Virus record (IMG/VR): IMGVR_UViG_3300050821_014094
Span: 1-46,320 of that record
Length of the DNA stretch: 46,320 bases
Reading direction: 5' to 3' (one strand)
Source of the DNA: a virus
Both the position numbers and the translations under genes were made by a program. This document shows positions 32,621-40,502 of the stretch, in pieces. Every line of letters begins with the position of its first letter. Positions within the stretch are counted from its first letter, which is position 1. The notes below the pieces were generated by a model. It searched no databases and was not told the DNA's origin. It was given only the letters and a program-made list of their open reading frames with translations.

Positions 32621-33655
32621 ATGGCAGAAGCCCCGAATCAGACTCCTCCGGTTGAGAGCACGCTCTCCGAATCACCTGAACCGGATATCGATAGTCTGTT
32701 GTCTAAAATCCCCGGATTAAAAGACGTTTTCGGAGAGTCAGGTGAAGCAACACCGGAGGCTAAGGAACCGTCTCCGGAGGCTGCCACGACAGAAGTAGTA
32801 GAAGAGATCCAGCTAGATCCAGCTCTACCAATTGAAGAACCCGAGCCCGAGGTAGAGGAACCTAAACAAGAACCCGACGAGGAACCCAAATTCTCGGAGA
32901 ACGTCCAGAAACGGATCGATAAACTCACGGCCGCCCGACGCACCGCGGAAGAAAAAGCGACAGCGTTGGAAACTGAGCTTAACGATCTGAAAGCCAAGTT
33001 TCAGGCGCCTCCGCCAGTTCAGCCAACTCCGCAGAACCCACTGGTCAACGTTAATACTACCGATGAACTGCTTCGGCGCCGCGACCTGTCGCGAACCGCA
33101 AAGTCATGGGCGATTCAACATCTTGACGGTGGCGAAATTGAGTTGGATAACGGCGAGAAAAAGTTCCTTACCGGCGACGAAGTCAAGCTCTTGCTATCCC
33201 GAGCCGAGGACATGTTGGATACTCATCTCCCGCAACGCGCTAATTTCTTAGCGCAGAAACAGGAATGGGATAATCGAGCGAAAAGCGCGTACCCGAACCT
33301 CTCGAAACCAGGGCACAAAGACAACCAGGAATATCAAGCCTGGCTCAAAGCCGCGCCTGAGATCCAGCGGTTTCCGGATATCGCACTGATCATCGGCGAC
33401 GCGATGCTTGGTCGCCAGCTTCGCCTCCAACGAGAGGCTGCTGCTCAAAAGAGCGGCAAATCATCTAACGGCAATCTTCCTCTCTCTGCTCCTGCTCCTG
33501 CAGCCGCTCCTCGCGTTCCAAGAAACCGCGCATTGAGCGGCGCCGAACTATCTGCGATTGCGACCGATCCCCAAGGTGGGGCTCTTGACCAATTCGTTAA
33601 TCAATTGATTTCCGAAGCAGAACAGTCCCGGCCGGCTCAACGCACAAAACGTTGA
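32621..33655 (+). CDS. Capsid scaffolding protein
   Basis: A 344-residue protein directly before the major capsid gene. The first about 110 residues are acidic and Pro/Glu-rich (IEEPEPEVEEPKQEPDEEP). A coiled coil follows (KLTAARRTAEEKATALETEL, about 110-135), then a helical body and an Ala/Pro/Arg C-terminus (PAAAPRVPRNRALSGAELSA). Position, acidity, coiled coil and basic tail are what podovirus scaffolds show. The scaffold guides prohead assembly and then leaves. The ATG at 32621 has a poor ribosome site. Confidence 0.8.
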   Translation: MAEAPNQTPPVESTLSESPEPDIDSLLSKIPGLKDVFGESGEATPEAKEPSPEAATTEVVEEIQLDPALPIEEPEPEVEEPKQEPDEEPKFSENVQKRIDKLTAARRTAEEKATALETELNDLKAKFQAPPPVQPTPQNPLVNVNTTDELLRRRDLSRTAKSWAIQHLDGGEIELDNGEKKFLTGDEVKLLLSRAEDMLDTHLPQRANFLAQKQEWDNRAKSAYPNLSKPGHKDNQEYQAWLKAAPEIQRFPDIALIIGDAMLGRQLRLQREAAAQKSGKSSNGNLPLSAPAPAAAPRVPRNRALSGAELSAIATDPQGGALDQFVNQLISEAEQSRPAQRTKR

Positions 33656-33665
33656 TCTAAAACAA

Positions 33666-34688
33666 ATGGCAGGATTATTGGAAATTACCCAGACGGGTAA
33701 ACGGGAGGACTTCGCCGACGTCATAGCGATGGTCGACTACAAAAGCACACCGTTTACTTCTCAGTGCCCAAAAGGCACTGAACCCGCAAACACGGTCTAT
33801 GACTGGCAAATGGATGCTTACGACGATCCGGTCTTGGGGGGGATTGTCGACGGAAAGGATGTCGTGGACACAGATTATATTAACCCGGCCGCCCGCCGAG
33901 CAAAAGCCCACGGCCGCATACAAAAGTTCCGAAAGGCTTTCATGATTTCGGACATGGCGCAGAACGTTTCGAATGTCGCCGGCGTCGGCAAAAACGGTGA
34001 GAAACCGCGCGCAGTTAAGAAAGTCATCCTCGAGCTCAAACGCACGATGGAAGCGACTTTCTGCAGCGATCAGGACAGCGTCGCGGATAACGGATCCACG
34101 GTCGCATACCTCACTCGAGGCGTCGGACGCTGGATCACGAATACGGCGCAAGCGGATCTTCCATGCCCGCCGGCCTTCATGACGCCAGCGACTTCGATCA
34201 TCACCAAGACCACCGCAACGACCATGGAAGATGACGTCAATGCAGCGATGGAATCGATCTATCAGCAGACCGGTCAGCAGAAAGACTTCGATTTGCTCTG
34301 CGGAACGGCGCTGAAGAAGCGGTTTTCGAGTTTCGCAGCTTGGGTGCCCAATGGCGTTTCGACGGTGCCGCTGAGAACATTTCAGCAGCAAGGAACTGCT
34401 AAGCAAATCATCAACACCGTGGATTTCTGGCAAGGTGACTTCGGCTCGGTGAAGCTAATTCTGTCGTTGTTCCTCGCCAAAGATGCGACTGGCGGCGCGG
34501 CCGCCAACATCATGAATGGCCGGGGTTATCTGATCGACTGGGAGCAGTTTGAGCTTCGGTATAACCGCATGCCCGCCTATCATGATAATCCGGATTTAGG
34601 GGGGGGCCCAAGGGGCTATGTTGACGCGATTTGTGGCCTAGTCGTATACAATCCGCTCGGCCTCGGCAAGCTAGCTCCCACGGCCTGA
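33666..34688 (+). CDS. Major capsid protein, SU10-like (DUF5309-type)
   Basis: A 340-residue protein. The N-terminus GLLEITQTGKREDFADVIAM, then STPFTSQCPKGTEPANTVYD and WQMDAYDDP, matches SU10/phiEco32-type major head proteins. Downstream features are also typical, including the arm with RRAKAHGRIQKFRKAFMISD and the C-terminal FELRYNRMPAYHDNPDLGGG. It is an HK97-fold capsid subunit, in the usual order after scaffold. It ends 120 bases before an HNH homing-type gene that appears inserted between it and the next head gene. Confidence 0.9.
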   Translation: MAGLLEITQTGKREDFADVIAMVDYKSTPFTSQCPKGTEPANTVYDWQMDAYDDPVLGGIVDGKDVVDTDYINPAARRAKAHGRIQKFRKAFMISDMAQNVSNVAGVGKNGEKPRAVKKVILELKRTMEATFCSDQDSVADNGSTVAYLTRGVGRWITNTAQADLPCPPAFMTPATSIITKTTATTMEDDVNAAMESIYQQTGQQKDFDLLCGTALKKRFSSFAAWVPNGVSTVPLRTFQQQGTAKQIINTVDFWQGDFGSVKLILSLFLAKDATGGAAANIMNGRGYLIDWEQFELRYNRMPAYHDNPDLGGGPRGYVDAICGLVVYNPLGLGKLAPTA

Positions 34689-34776
34689 ACGACTTACATA
34701 AGTTATCAGAAATAAAGCGTAATAAGTATCGCGAAAAAGAGACAGATAGGAATTCAATGAATGCAGTGCTTGACAC

Positions 34777-34801
34777 GACAACCCACTTAAGGGAGGTTGT
34801 C
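34777..34801 (+). promoter_or_regulatory. Hairpin embedding the ribosome site of the HNH gene
   Basis: GACAACC (34777-34783) pairs with GGTTGTC (34795-34801). The Shine-Dalgarno-like AAGGGAGG (34789-34796) lies in the loop and stem base, about 12 bases before ATG 34809. Such hairpins hold down translation of phage homing endonucleases until a suitable transcript is made. Confidence 0.55.
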
Positions 34802-34808
34802 TTAGTCA

Positions 34809-35360
34809 ATGAGCAACAACGAATACCTAGAACTCTGGAAACCGATTGTCGGTTTTGAAGATCGATATGAAGTCTCTAACCTCGGGAGGTTGCGTTCGGT
34901 CCCACGAAAGTGGCACACCGAACGTGGCACCCTGGAAGGCAGGCTTTTAAAGACGTCACTCGACAAAGCAGGCTACGAACAAATCAAGTTGCGCGGATCA
35001 ACTGGAAACGAAAAGAGCGCAAAAGTGCATATCCTGGTGGCAGCGGCGTTTATTGGTCCACGTCCGGAAGGGCATAGAATAGATCATCTGGACGCTGATC
35101 GCTCGAATAACAAATTGACCAATCTGGAATACGTCACCGTTTCAGAAGACATCCGCCGTATGGATCTCCGTCATGGCGGCCGTCCATGGCTTAAGGGTGC
35201 AGGCAATCCGAAGGCAAAGTTAACTGATCAAAAGGTCCGACAAATTAGGAGGCTTGCGACAGAAGGTCTGACTTATCGTCAATTGGCAGAGAAGTACAAC
35301 ATCACGCCAAAGCACGCTTACAAGATCGTGAGACTAGAAGAATGGCAGTGGGTTAAATAA
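34809..35360 (+). CDS. NUMOD4-HNH homing endonuclease with C-terminal HTH
   Basis: A 183-residue protein. NUMOD4 is at about 8-45 (WKPIVGFEDRYEVSNLGRLR). The HNH core is at about 72-110 (VHILVAAAFIGPRP, GHRIDHLDADRSNNKLTNLE). A DNA-binding helix region is near 125-180 (NPKAKLTDQKVRQIRRL, LTYRQLAEKYNITPKHAYKI). This is the standard architecture of free-standing phage homing endonucleases. It is inserted between the capsid gene and the next head gene and has its own hairpin-controlled ribosome site. It probably cleaves the allelic site in phages lacking it. Confidence 0.9.
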   Translation: MSNNEYLELWKPIVGFEDRYEVSNLGRLRSVPRKWHTERGTLEGRLLKTSLDKAGYEQIKLRGSTGNEKSAKVHILVAAAFIGPRPEGHRIDHLDADRSNNKLTNLEYVTVSEDIRRMDLRHGGRPWLKGAGNPKAKLTDQKVRQIRRLATEGLTYRQLAEKYNITPKHAYKIVRLEEWQWVK

Positions 35361-35361
35361 A

Positions 35362-35715
35362 ATGCCAGAGATCCAGATATGGAGTGATTTCGCTCGCCAG
35401 TTAGCAGCTGCTCACGGGGAGGAGTTTGTGCGGGATTTCTGCGCAACCCTCCTCGATGAGCAACGAGCGGAGGAAGAGGTGGCGTTCAAGCAGCAGCAGC
35501 AGATTGCCGCGGCGACCGAACGCCTCGAGCAGCGATGGCTGGACGGGCTCGGCGAGTGCCATATGCGCCTGGATCCGGAAGTGTACTTCCACTGGGTAAA
35601 GAAGCTCGGTCGCGATTGTTGGAACGATAAAAACTTCATCCGCGAATTCAAACGTGATAACAAGGACGTGATTGTTCGGTCACGGTCGCAGAAAACGATG
35701 GTAGGCTATCGATGA
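35362..35715 (+). CDS. Hypothetical protein (117 aa) between capsid and adaptor genes
   Basis: A 117-residue protein, helical with Gln/Glu-rich middle (EQRAEEEVAFKQQQQIAAAT) and an aromatic C-terminal half (CHMRLDPEVYFHWVKKLGRD, CWNDKNFIREFKRDN). It overlaps the adaptor start by four bases. It may be a head-completion protein displaced from the capsid gene by the HNH insertion. No family was recognised. Confidence 0.65.
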   Translation: MPEIQIWSDFARQLAAAHGEEFVRDFCATLLDEQRAEEEVAFKQQQQIAAATERLEQRWLDGLGECHMRLDPEVYFHWVKKLGRDCWNDKNFIREFKRDNKDVIVRSRSQKTMVGYR

Positions 35716-36572
35716 ATCCTCCGGTTTCAACGCAGCGAGTTTTGTTCGACGTCGCGAGAATGGCCGGCTACGTGCCGAGCGGCGACAACGAGAACCTCGA
35801 TCCTGAGAAAGCGCAAGAGATTCTGGGCTACGTCGACGACCGACTGCAAGAATCGTGGGACATGTACGATTTCCTCGAGACGACAGTGCTCGAGCAACGA
35901 GTATTTCGTCCGGACTTTGATCCGAATGTTTGCTACAATTTGGGCGATATCGTGTGGGATCCATGCGCGCAGCTGTATTACCAGGCGCTCGCCCAAACGG
36001 TGGGAGGCCCGCTCACTAACACCGCAGTTTGGGCACCGAACCCAACAGTCACGCCGCGGTTTATTCCGTGGTGGGAACCGAAACGAACACCGATCGGGGC
36101 TGCGTTTGGCGCGTGGACTGCCAACCCGTTCGAAAACCCGAATCGCCGGCGCGTTGATTATCTGTTATCGCAACGTGGGATCGAGTTTACGGCAACGTCA
36201 AATCTCGGCATGGTGTGGCTGCTTTTCAGGATCCCGTATCCTGGTATCGGCCGGGACGAATGGAGCGCGACGACCACGTACAACACCGGTGATGCGTGCG
36301 TTGATGGAACCGATTCCTATATCTCGAGCGTCGACGGGAACATGGGCGCGCAACCGAGCGTGACGCCGGACAAGTGGAGCTTGTTTCGGATTCCGTACTC
36401 GATGCGGCGCTACGTCACGCAAGCTGCATTTGCTGATTGCCTGGTCACTGACGGTCAAAACGAGAAGGCGCCCGGCGAGCTGCAGAAAGCGTTTTCGTAT
36501 CTGCAGGAAGCGTTCGACCAGCAAAGTCTCCAACAAGGGCAACGCGACAATTGGCGCGGATACACCTCATGA
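35712..36572 (+). CDS. Head-tail adaptor-like protein with two carbohydrate-binding-like modules
   Basis: A 286-residue protein. The N- and C-terminal helical parts (ENLDPEKAQEILGYVDDRLQ; GELQKAFSYLQEAFDQQSLQ) look like a podovirus tail adaptor. Two similar inserts, about 68-108 (CYNLGDIVWDP, LYYQALAQT) and 190-232 (WSATTTYNTGDACVDGTDSY, PDKWSLF), have the W/Y-GD-Y-W spacing of CBM5/12-type chitin-binding modules. Carbohydrate-binding-like repeats in an adaptor are unusual. They may project from the collar. It is coupled to the holin gene by ATGA. Confidence 0.7.
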   Translation: MNPPVSTQRVLFDVARMAGYVPSGDNENLDPEKAQEILGYVDDRLQESWDMYDFLETTVLEQRVFRPDFDPNVCYNLGDIVWDPCAQLYYQALAQTVGGPLTNTAVWAPNPTVTPRFIPWWEPKRTPIGAAFGAWTANPFENPNRRRVDYLLSQRGIEFTATSNLGMVWLLFRIPYPGIGRDEWSATTTYNTGDACVDGTDSYISSVDGNMGAQPSVTPDKWSLFRIPYSMRRYVTQAAFADCLVTDGQNEKAPGELQKAFSYLQEAFDQQSLQQGQRDNWRGYTS

Positions 36573-36829
36573 GCGAACCAAAATGGCGATCTCTTTTGTG
36601 CTGGGGTTCAGTGATCACTTTTCTCACCTTGCCGATGATAGTTTTTGCGCTGGCTTTATCCAGTCGCGCTTTCGGCTGGATAGATTTAACCGAGCATTTG
36701 AAAGGGTACAAATTTCTCGGGACATATTTTCAGAGTGTGACCGCACTGGTCTTTGGACTCTCTGGCTTGCGATCTTTTGATAAATACGTCGAAGTCAAAA
36801 ACGGAAAATCTCAGATAAAAACAGAATAA
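36569..36829 (+). CDS. Holin-like membrane protein (86 aa)
   Basis: ATG 36569 overlaps the adaptor stop. The 86-residue product has two membrane helices (WGSVITFLTLPMIVFALALS and LGTYFQSVTALVFGLSGLRS) with a charged tail (FDKYVEVKNGKSQIKTE). The LVFGLSGLRSFDK signature is seen in small phage holins. It is located just before the endolysin-like gene (37357), with only the proline-rich gene between. It probably makes the inner-membrane lesion that releases the endolysin. Confidence 0.7.
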   Translation: MSEPKWRSLLCWGSVITFLTLPMIVFALALSSRAFGWIDLTEHLKGYKFLGTYFQSVTALVFGLSGLRSFDKYVEVKNGKSQIKTE

Positions 36830-36834
36830 AACAT

Positions 36835-37353
36835 ATGGCATTGATTAAAATCGAAATCTGGTATTACAGCGGTGACCCTGGCGCTTCCGTTCCTCCCGGT
36901 CACCATCCAGCTCACCCAATCGCACCTGGTGGTTCTCCAGGTGCTCCCGATCAAGGCTTGCCCAAACCCCCCGGGCGTCCTGACCAAGGTTTGCCTCCTT
37001 CTCCAGGTCATCCTGATCACGGATTGCCGAACGTTCCTGGTCGACCTGATCAAGGGTTACCACGGCCTCCAGGTCATCCTGACCAAGGACTGCCGCCGGG
37101 CACTGGCGTGATTGCGCCTCCGATCGTTTTGCCGCCAGAGATCTGGCCTCCGATCCTGATTCCTCCACCAGAGGCGACGCATCCAATTGCGCCAGGAGCA
37201 CCGGCACGACCCGATCAAGGTTTGCCTCCGTCGCCTGATCAGGGATTGCCGCCAGTGCCGCCGCAACCTGACCAGGGCTTGCCGCCCGGGACACCACCGG
37301 CACCGGGTACGCCAACGCAACCGATTCAGCCAACGCCCGCACCCAAGAAATAA
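36835..37353 (+). CDS. Proline-rich repeat protein (172 aa)
   Basis: A short ordered start (MALIKIEIWYYSGDPG) is followed by a Pro/Gly-rich body with eight copies of a PDQGLP unit (seven PDQGLP, one PDHGLP), spaced by PxPGxP linkers. It has no membrane segment. It sits between holin and endolysin, six bases after the holin. Similar extended proline-rich proteins occur near lysis or tail genes of some podoviruses, with unknown role. It may be a flexible spacer or surface-exposed protein. The repeats are also direct DNA repeats prone to length change. Confidence 0.65.
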   Translation: MALIKIEIWYYSGDPGASVPPGHHPAHPIAPGGSPGAPDQGLPKPPGRPDQGLPPSPGHPDHGLPNVPGRPDQGLPRPPGHPDQGLPPGTGVIAPPIVLPPEIWPPILIPPPEATHPIAPGAPARPDQGLPPSPDQGLPPVPPQPDQGLPPGTPPAPGTPTQPIQPTPAPKK

Positions 37354-37356
37354 ATC

Positions 37357-38055
37357 ATGTCTATTCCGCCACCATTTGATCCGCAATACGTGGAGTTTAT
37401 CCGGCGGATCATTTCGGTGGCGGAAACTGATGATCCGGTCTGGAAACCAGACGCAGTTTACCTCTATAACGACGGCAAGGACGGTCGCAAACAGTGCACT
37501 TTATCAATCGGGTTTACCGCTGATGGAGGCAATTTAAGGAAGGTCCTAGAACGTTATGTCGAAGATAATGGCGCGTATGGCACCCAGTTAGTGCCATACA
37601 TCGCCGCGCTTAAAGAGGGTGAGCCGGGAACCGATCCGAGTTTTATCACGCTCTTGAAGGAGATCGGTCGAGAAGATCCTCTCATGATGGAGGTCCAGGA
37701 AGAGATGTTCGACAAGCTTTATCTAGGACCGGCATTTGATTGGGCGGCCAGGTACGGTTTCGGATTGCCTCTTTCGTATCTGGTCATAGCTGACTCGTTC
37801 CTGCATTCGGGTTCGATGTTGAATTTCCTTATGCAGAAATTTTCTGAACCAAAGCCATCTAGTGGAGGTGAGGAGAAGATTTGGATTCCAGACTATTTGG
37901 AAGCCCGAAAGCAATGGTTATCTCAGCATTCGAATAAACTCTTACGTAACACTGTATACAGAGTAAACTGTTACCTAGAAGAATGCTCAAAGGATCATTG
38001 GAACTTGGATACTGCTGTAGTCATGAACGGAACGACCGTTAATCCAGTAGCATGA
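37357..38055 (+). CDS. GH46 chitosanase-like endolysin
   Basis: A 232-residue protein matching the GH46 lysozyme-like fold: VEFIRRIISVAETDDPVWKP with candidate acid Glu23, YLYNDGKDGRKQCTLSIGFT with the conserved second acid region (Asp39/Asp42), LRKVLERYVEDNG, and FGLPLSYLVIADSFLHSGSM. The late motif is WIPDYLEARKQWLSQHS with LLRNTVYRVNCYL. GH46 enzymes cut beta-1,4-linked glucosamine chains, and related phage proteins act on peptidoglycan. There is no signal peptide, so export would be by holin. It is downstream of a holin-like gene and is the best candidate for the lysis enzyme. Its stop overlaps an HNH gene start. Confidence 0.8.
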   Translation: MSIPPPFDPQYVEFIRRIISVAETDDPVWKPDAVYLYNDGKDGRKQCTLSIGFTADGGNLRKVLERYVEDNGAYGTQLVPYIAALKEGEPGTDPSFITLLKEIGREDPLMMEVQEEMFDKLYLGPAFDWAARYGFGLPLSYLVIADSFLHSGSMLNFLMQKFSEPKPSSGGEEKIWIPDYLEARKQWLSQHSNKLLRNTVYRVNCYLEECSKDHWNLDTAVVMNGTTVNPVA

Positions 38056-38816
38056 AATATATTCTGACAGCAGAACAAAGGGAACGCTATAACGCCAATC
38101 GCAGGGGCCAATACAAGGAATACGCCCGTGCACGCTATTTGCGCGAACGAGACCAGATTTTGGAACAGAAGAAAGTTCAACGCACGGAAAATCCAGAACT
38201 CTTTCGAGAGAGGAACAAACGCAATTGGGCCAAGATGACTCCGGAACAAAGGCAACGACAGAACAGCAGACTAAAAGAGATTAGACGTCCTTACGCTGAG
38301 CTGACCCTGGAAGAGAAGGAAAAGCAGAAGATAAGGTCTACCGCTCACTACTGGCATAATCGCGAGAAGGTTCTGGCGCAAAAGAAAGCATACCGAGAAG
38401 CCAATCTCGAAGCTGTGAGGGAACGAGAAAGAATGTGGCGTAGAAGCAATCCTGAAAAGCGTGCTGCCTGGATCAAAAAAGCCTATAAGAAGCAAGAATC
38501 AACGCCAGAGCTTAAACTCCGTCATCGTCTACGCGGTCGTATCGCTGATGTTTTAAGGCGTAAACGTATCATTAAATCAGCCAGTACTCTTTCTCTCTTA
38601 TCCTGTGATCTGGATTGGTTAATGGCGTGGCTGGAAGTCCAATTTAAACCTGGAATGACCTGGGACAACTATGGAGCGTGGCATGTCGATCATATCAAAC
38701 CGTGTGACAGGTTCACACTGGTCGATCCATTAGAACAACGAAAATGCTTCCATTGGACAAATCTCCAACCGTTGTGGGCACTAGAAAATAACTCCAAAAA
38801 TAATCGCTATGGCTAA
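38052..38816 (+). CDS. HNH endonuclease with long charged N-terminal region
   Basis: A 254-residue protein. The first about 160 residues are highly charged with repeated YxxN/YREAN-type helices (QILEQKKVQRTENPELFRER, KVLAQKKAYREANLEAVRER), likely DNA-contacting. The C-terminal 90 residues carry an HNH core (GAWHVDHIKPCDRF, then TNLQPLWALENNSKNN). The ATG overlaps the endolysin stop (ATGA), and the gene lies before the nozzle gene. It is a free-standing homing-type nuclease using translational coupling to a lysis gene. Confidence 0.87.
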   Translation: MKYILTAEQRERYNANRRGQYKEYARARYLRERDQILEQKKVQRTENPELFRERNKRNWAKMTPEQRQRQNSRLKEIRRPYAELTLEEKEKQKIRSTAHYWHNREKVLAQKKAYREANLEAVRERERMWRRSNPEKRAAWIKKAYKKQESTPELKLRHRLRGRIADVLRRKRIIKSASTLSLLSCDLDWLMAWLEVQFKPGMTWDNYGAWHVDHIKPCDRFTLVDPLEQRKCFHWTNLQPLWALENNSKNNRYG

Positions 38817-38832
38817 AATCGAGGTCACTTAG

Positions 38833-40488
38833 ATGGGGCGATGGAGAGGTCAAGGCACTTTAGACGACGCGCAGGTCCCAACCGGCGACACGACGTTCAA
38901 GGGGATGGACATGAAGTCTTCTGACCCTGCATCGATAGCGCCTGGATTCTATCGAGAAGGCTACAATATCCGCGTCGAGAACGGAGGGCTCGAAACCAGA
39001 AAAGGCAACATTTGTCCCGGCTCGCTCAATGCCGTCCAGTACAACCAGATTTACGGAGTCGGACTTTTCAGTAACCCAAACGGACTCGAGTGGTTGGCTG
39101 TCGCGACACTCTCTGGAGTGTGGTTTGCGCGTGACGGAGAATATCCGCGCTTTGTTCCGCTTCCCGAGAATCTCGCTGCGCCAGTCGAATTTTCGCAGTG
39201 TTTCGATACGTTTTTTATCTGGCGCGGGCCGAGCCTGACGCCGCTTTTGTGGAAAGGCGATTGGTCCGTCTACTGGGAAAGTTTCCCCCCGCCGACCGGT
39301 GGACGAACCACAGTGCCGAACGCCTATACGGCCGAGAATGCGGCAAACCGAATGCTAGTGCCATACGGTAAGGATCGCATCGCAGTCAGCGATATCGCGG
39401 ACTACACGGAGTACGATTGGACAATCGACGATTTTCAAATCAATCAAGGCGAATCGGACGACCTGGTGCGTATCTTTCCCTGGCAGCAAGGGACCGTGAT
39501 TTGCTTCAAACGCCACTCTGTATATAGAGTGACCGGCGTAACTGGCGATCTTACTGGTGCGGTACTGGAAAAGCTTCCAGGCAGCATCGGACTCGTTGGG
39601 CGACACGCCGTGTGCGATGTCTCAGGCGATATCTATTTCATGTCGCATTCGGGCGTGTTCACCATTAGCCAGGTCTTTCAAAACACTCCGCAACCAAGTG
39701 ACTTGCCGATCACTGATTCGATCAAGCCGATTATCGACAGCATCAATTGGAACGCCTCGAGCCTGATTTGCTGCGGATACAGGCGCGACAGAGTCTATTT
39801 CGCGGTCCCGTTGAAAAACAGTGTACGCAACAACTGTCTCCTCGTTTATAACATCGCGACCGCATGTTGGGAATCGATCGATACATTCGGGGATCTGGAC
39901 CTTTGCTGCGACGACATCATTAAAATGGATTGGAACGGCGAACGGCGACTATACATGGTCGATCGAGTCAAGGGTTTGATCATTTTGATGGAACAGGGCA
40001 AGACTGATATTTTCGGGGCGAGCCACGATTTCGAGTACGACATCGATATGTCTGTGATGTTGCGTGGTTACCAGGGGCGAGGTGCTCGCAATCAATATAA
40101 GGGAATGGAAATGGTGTATGGTTCATGGAACCCGTCCATTACTATTTCCGCCTATTGTGACGGGGGAGATAAAAAGGTTCTTGTGGCAGATAAAGTCCGG
40201 GATCGGACGAAATACAAAACCTTCGCTAAACCTCGTTGGAACCCGCTCAATTCTAACGACGATCACCGTGAACCCCGGCGACAGGACTATTCGGTTCAAT
40301 TGCCGTTCATGCTTGGCAATAACGGAGTCCAGATCGAGCGAAAACAGGAATGTAGCGAACGTTTTCCAGTCAACCTGATGTCGCGCTACATCCAATTTAA
40401 ACTCGAAAACAAGACTGGGTACATCAACATCCAAACCGTATCAATCGACAGTTATGAGGATCAACGTGAACCTCGATCACACACTTAG
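38833..40488 (+). CDS. Tail nozzle/stopper-like protein
   Basis: A 551-residue, all-beta protein with propeller-like repeats: LEWLAVATLSGVWFARDGEY, FSQCFDTFFIWRG, RMLVPYGKDRIAVSDIADY, GTVICFKRHSVYRVTGVTGD, and CGYRRDRVYFAVPLKN. Similar tail-hub/nozzle proteins follow adaptors in T7- and P22-like podoviruses, where they form the tube end. There is no enzymatic motif. It starts with a GGxG-rich N-terminus (MGRWRGQGTLDDAQ). The role as nozzle rather than plug is from order and fold impression. Confidence 0.75.
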   Translation: MGRWRGQGTLDDAQVPTGDTTFKGMDMKSSDPASIAPGFYREGYNIRVENGGLETRKGNICPGSLNAVQYNQIYGVGLFSNPNGLEWLAVATLSGVWFARDGEYPRFVPLPENLAAPVEFSQCFDTFFIWRGPSLTPLLWKGDWSVYWESFPPPTGGRTTVPNAYTAENAANRMLVPYGKDRIAVSDIADYTEYDWTIDDFQINQGESDDLVRIFPWQQGTVICFKRHSVYRVTGVTGDLTGAVLEKLPGSIGLVGRHAVCDVSGDIYFMSHSGVFTISQVFQNTPQPSDLPITDSIKPIIDSINWNASSLICCGYRRDRVYFAVPLKNSVRNNCLLVYNIATACWESIDTFGDLDLCCDDIIKMDWNGERRLYMVDRVKGLIILMEQGKTDIFGASHDFEYDIDMSVMLRGYQGRGARNQYKGMEMVYGSWNPSITISAYCDGGDKKVLVADKVRDRTKYKTFAKPRWNPLNSNDDHREPRRQDYSVQLPFMLGNNGVQIERKQECSERFPVNLMSRYIQFKLENKTGYINIQTVSIDSYEDQREPRSHT

Positions 40489-40502
40489 AAAAGGAGGCTT
40501 CC

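Noticed and set aside
33675-34433. Leftward open frame of 252 codons
   Set aside because: Fully antisense to the well supported major capsid gene, with no protein-family features.
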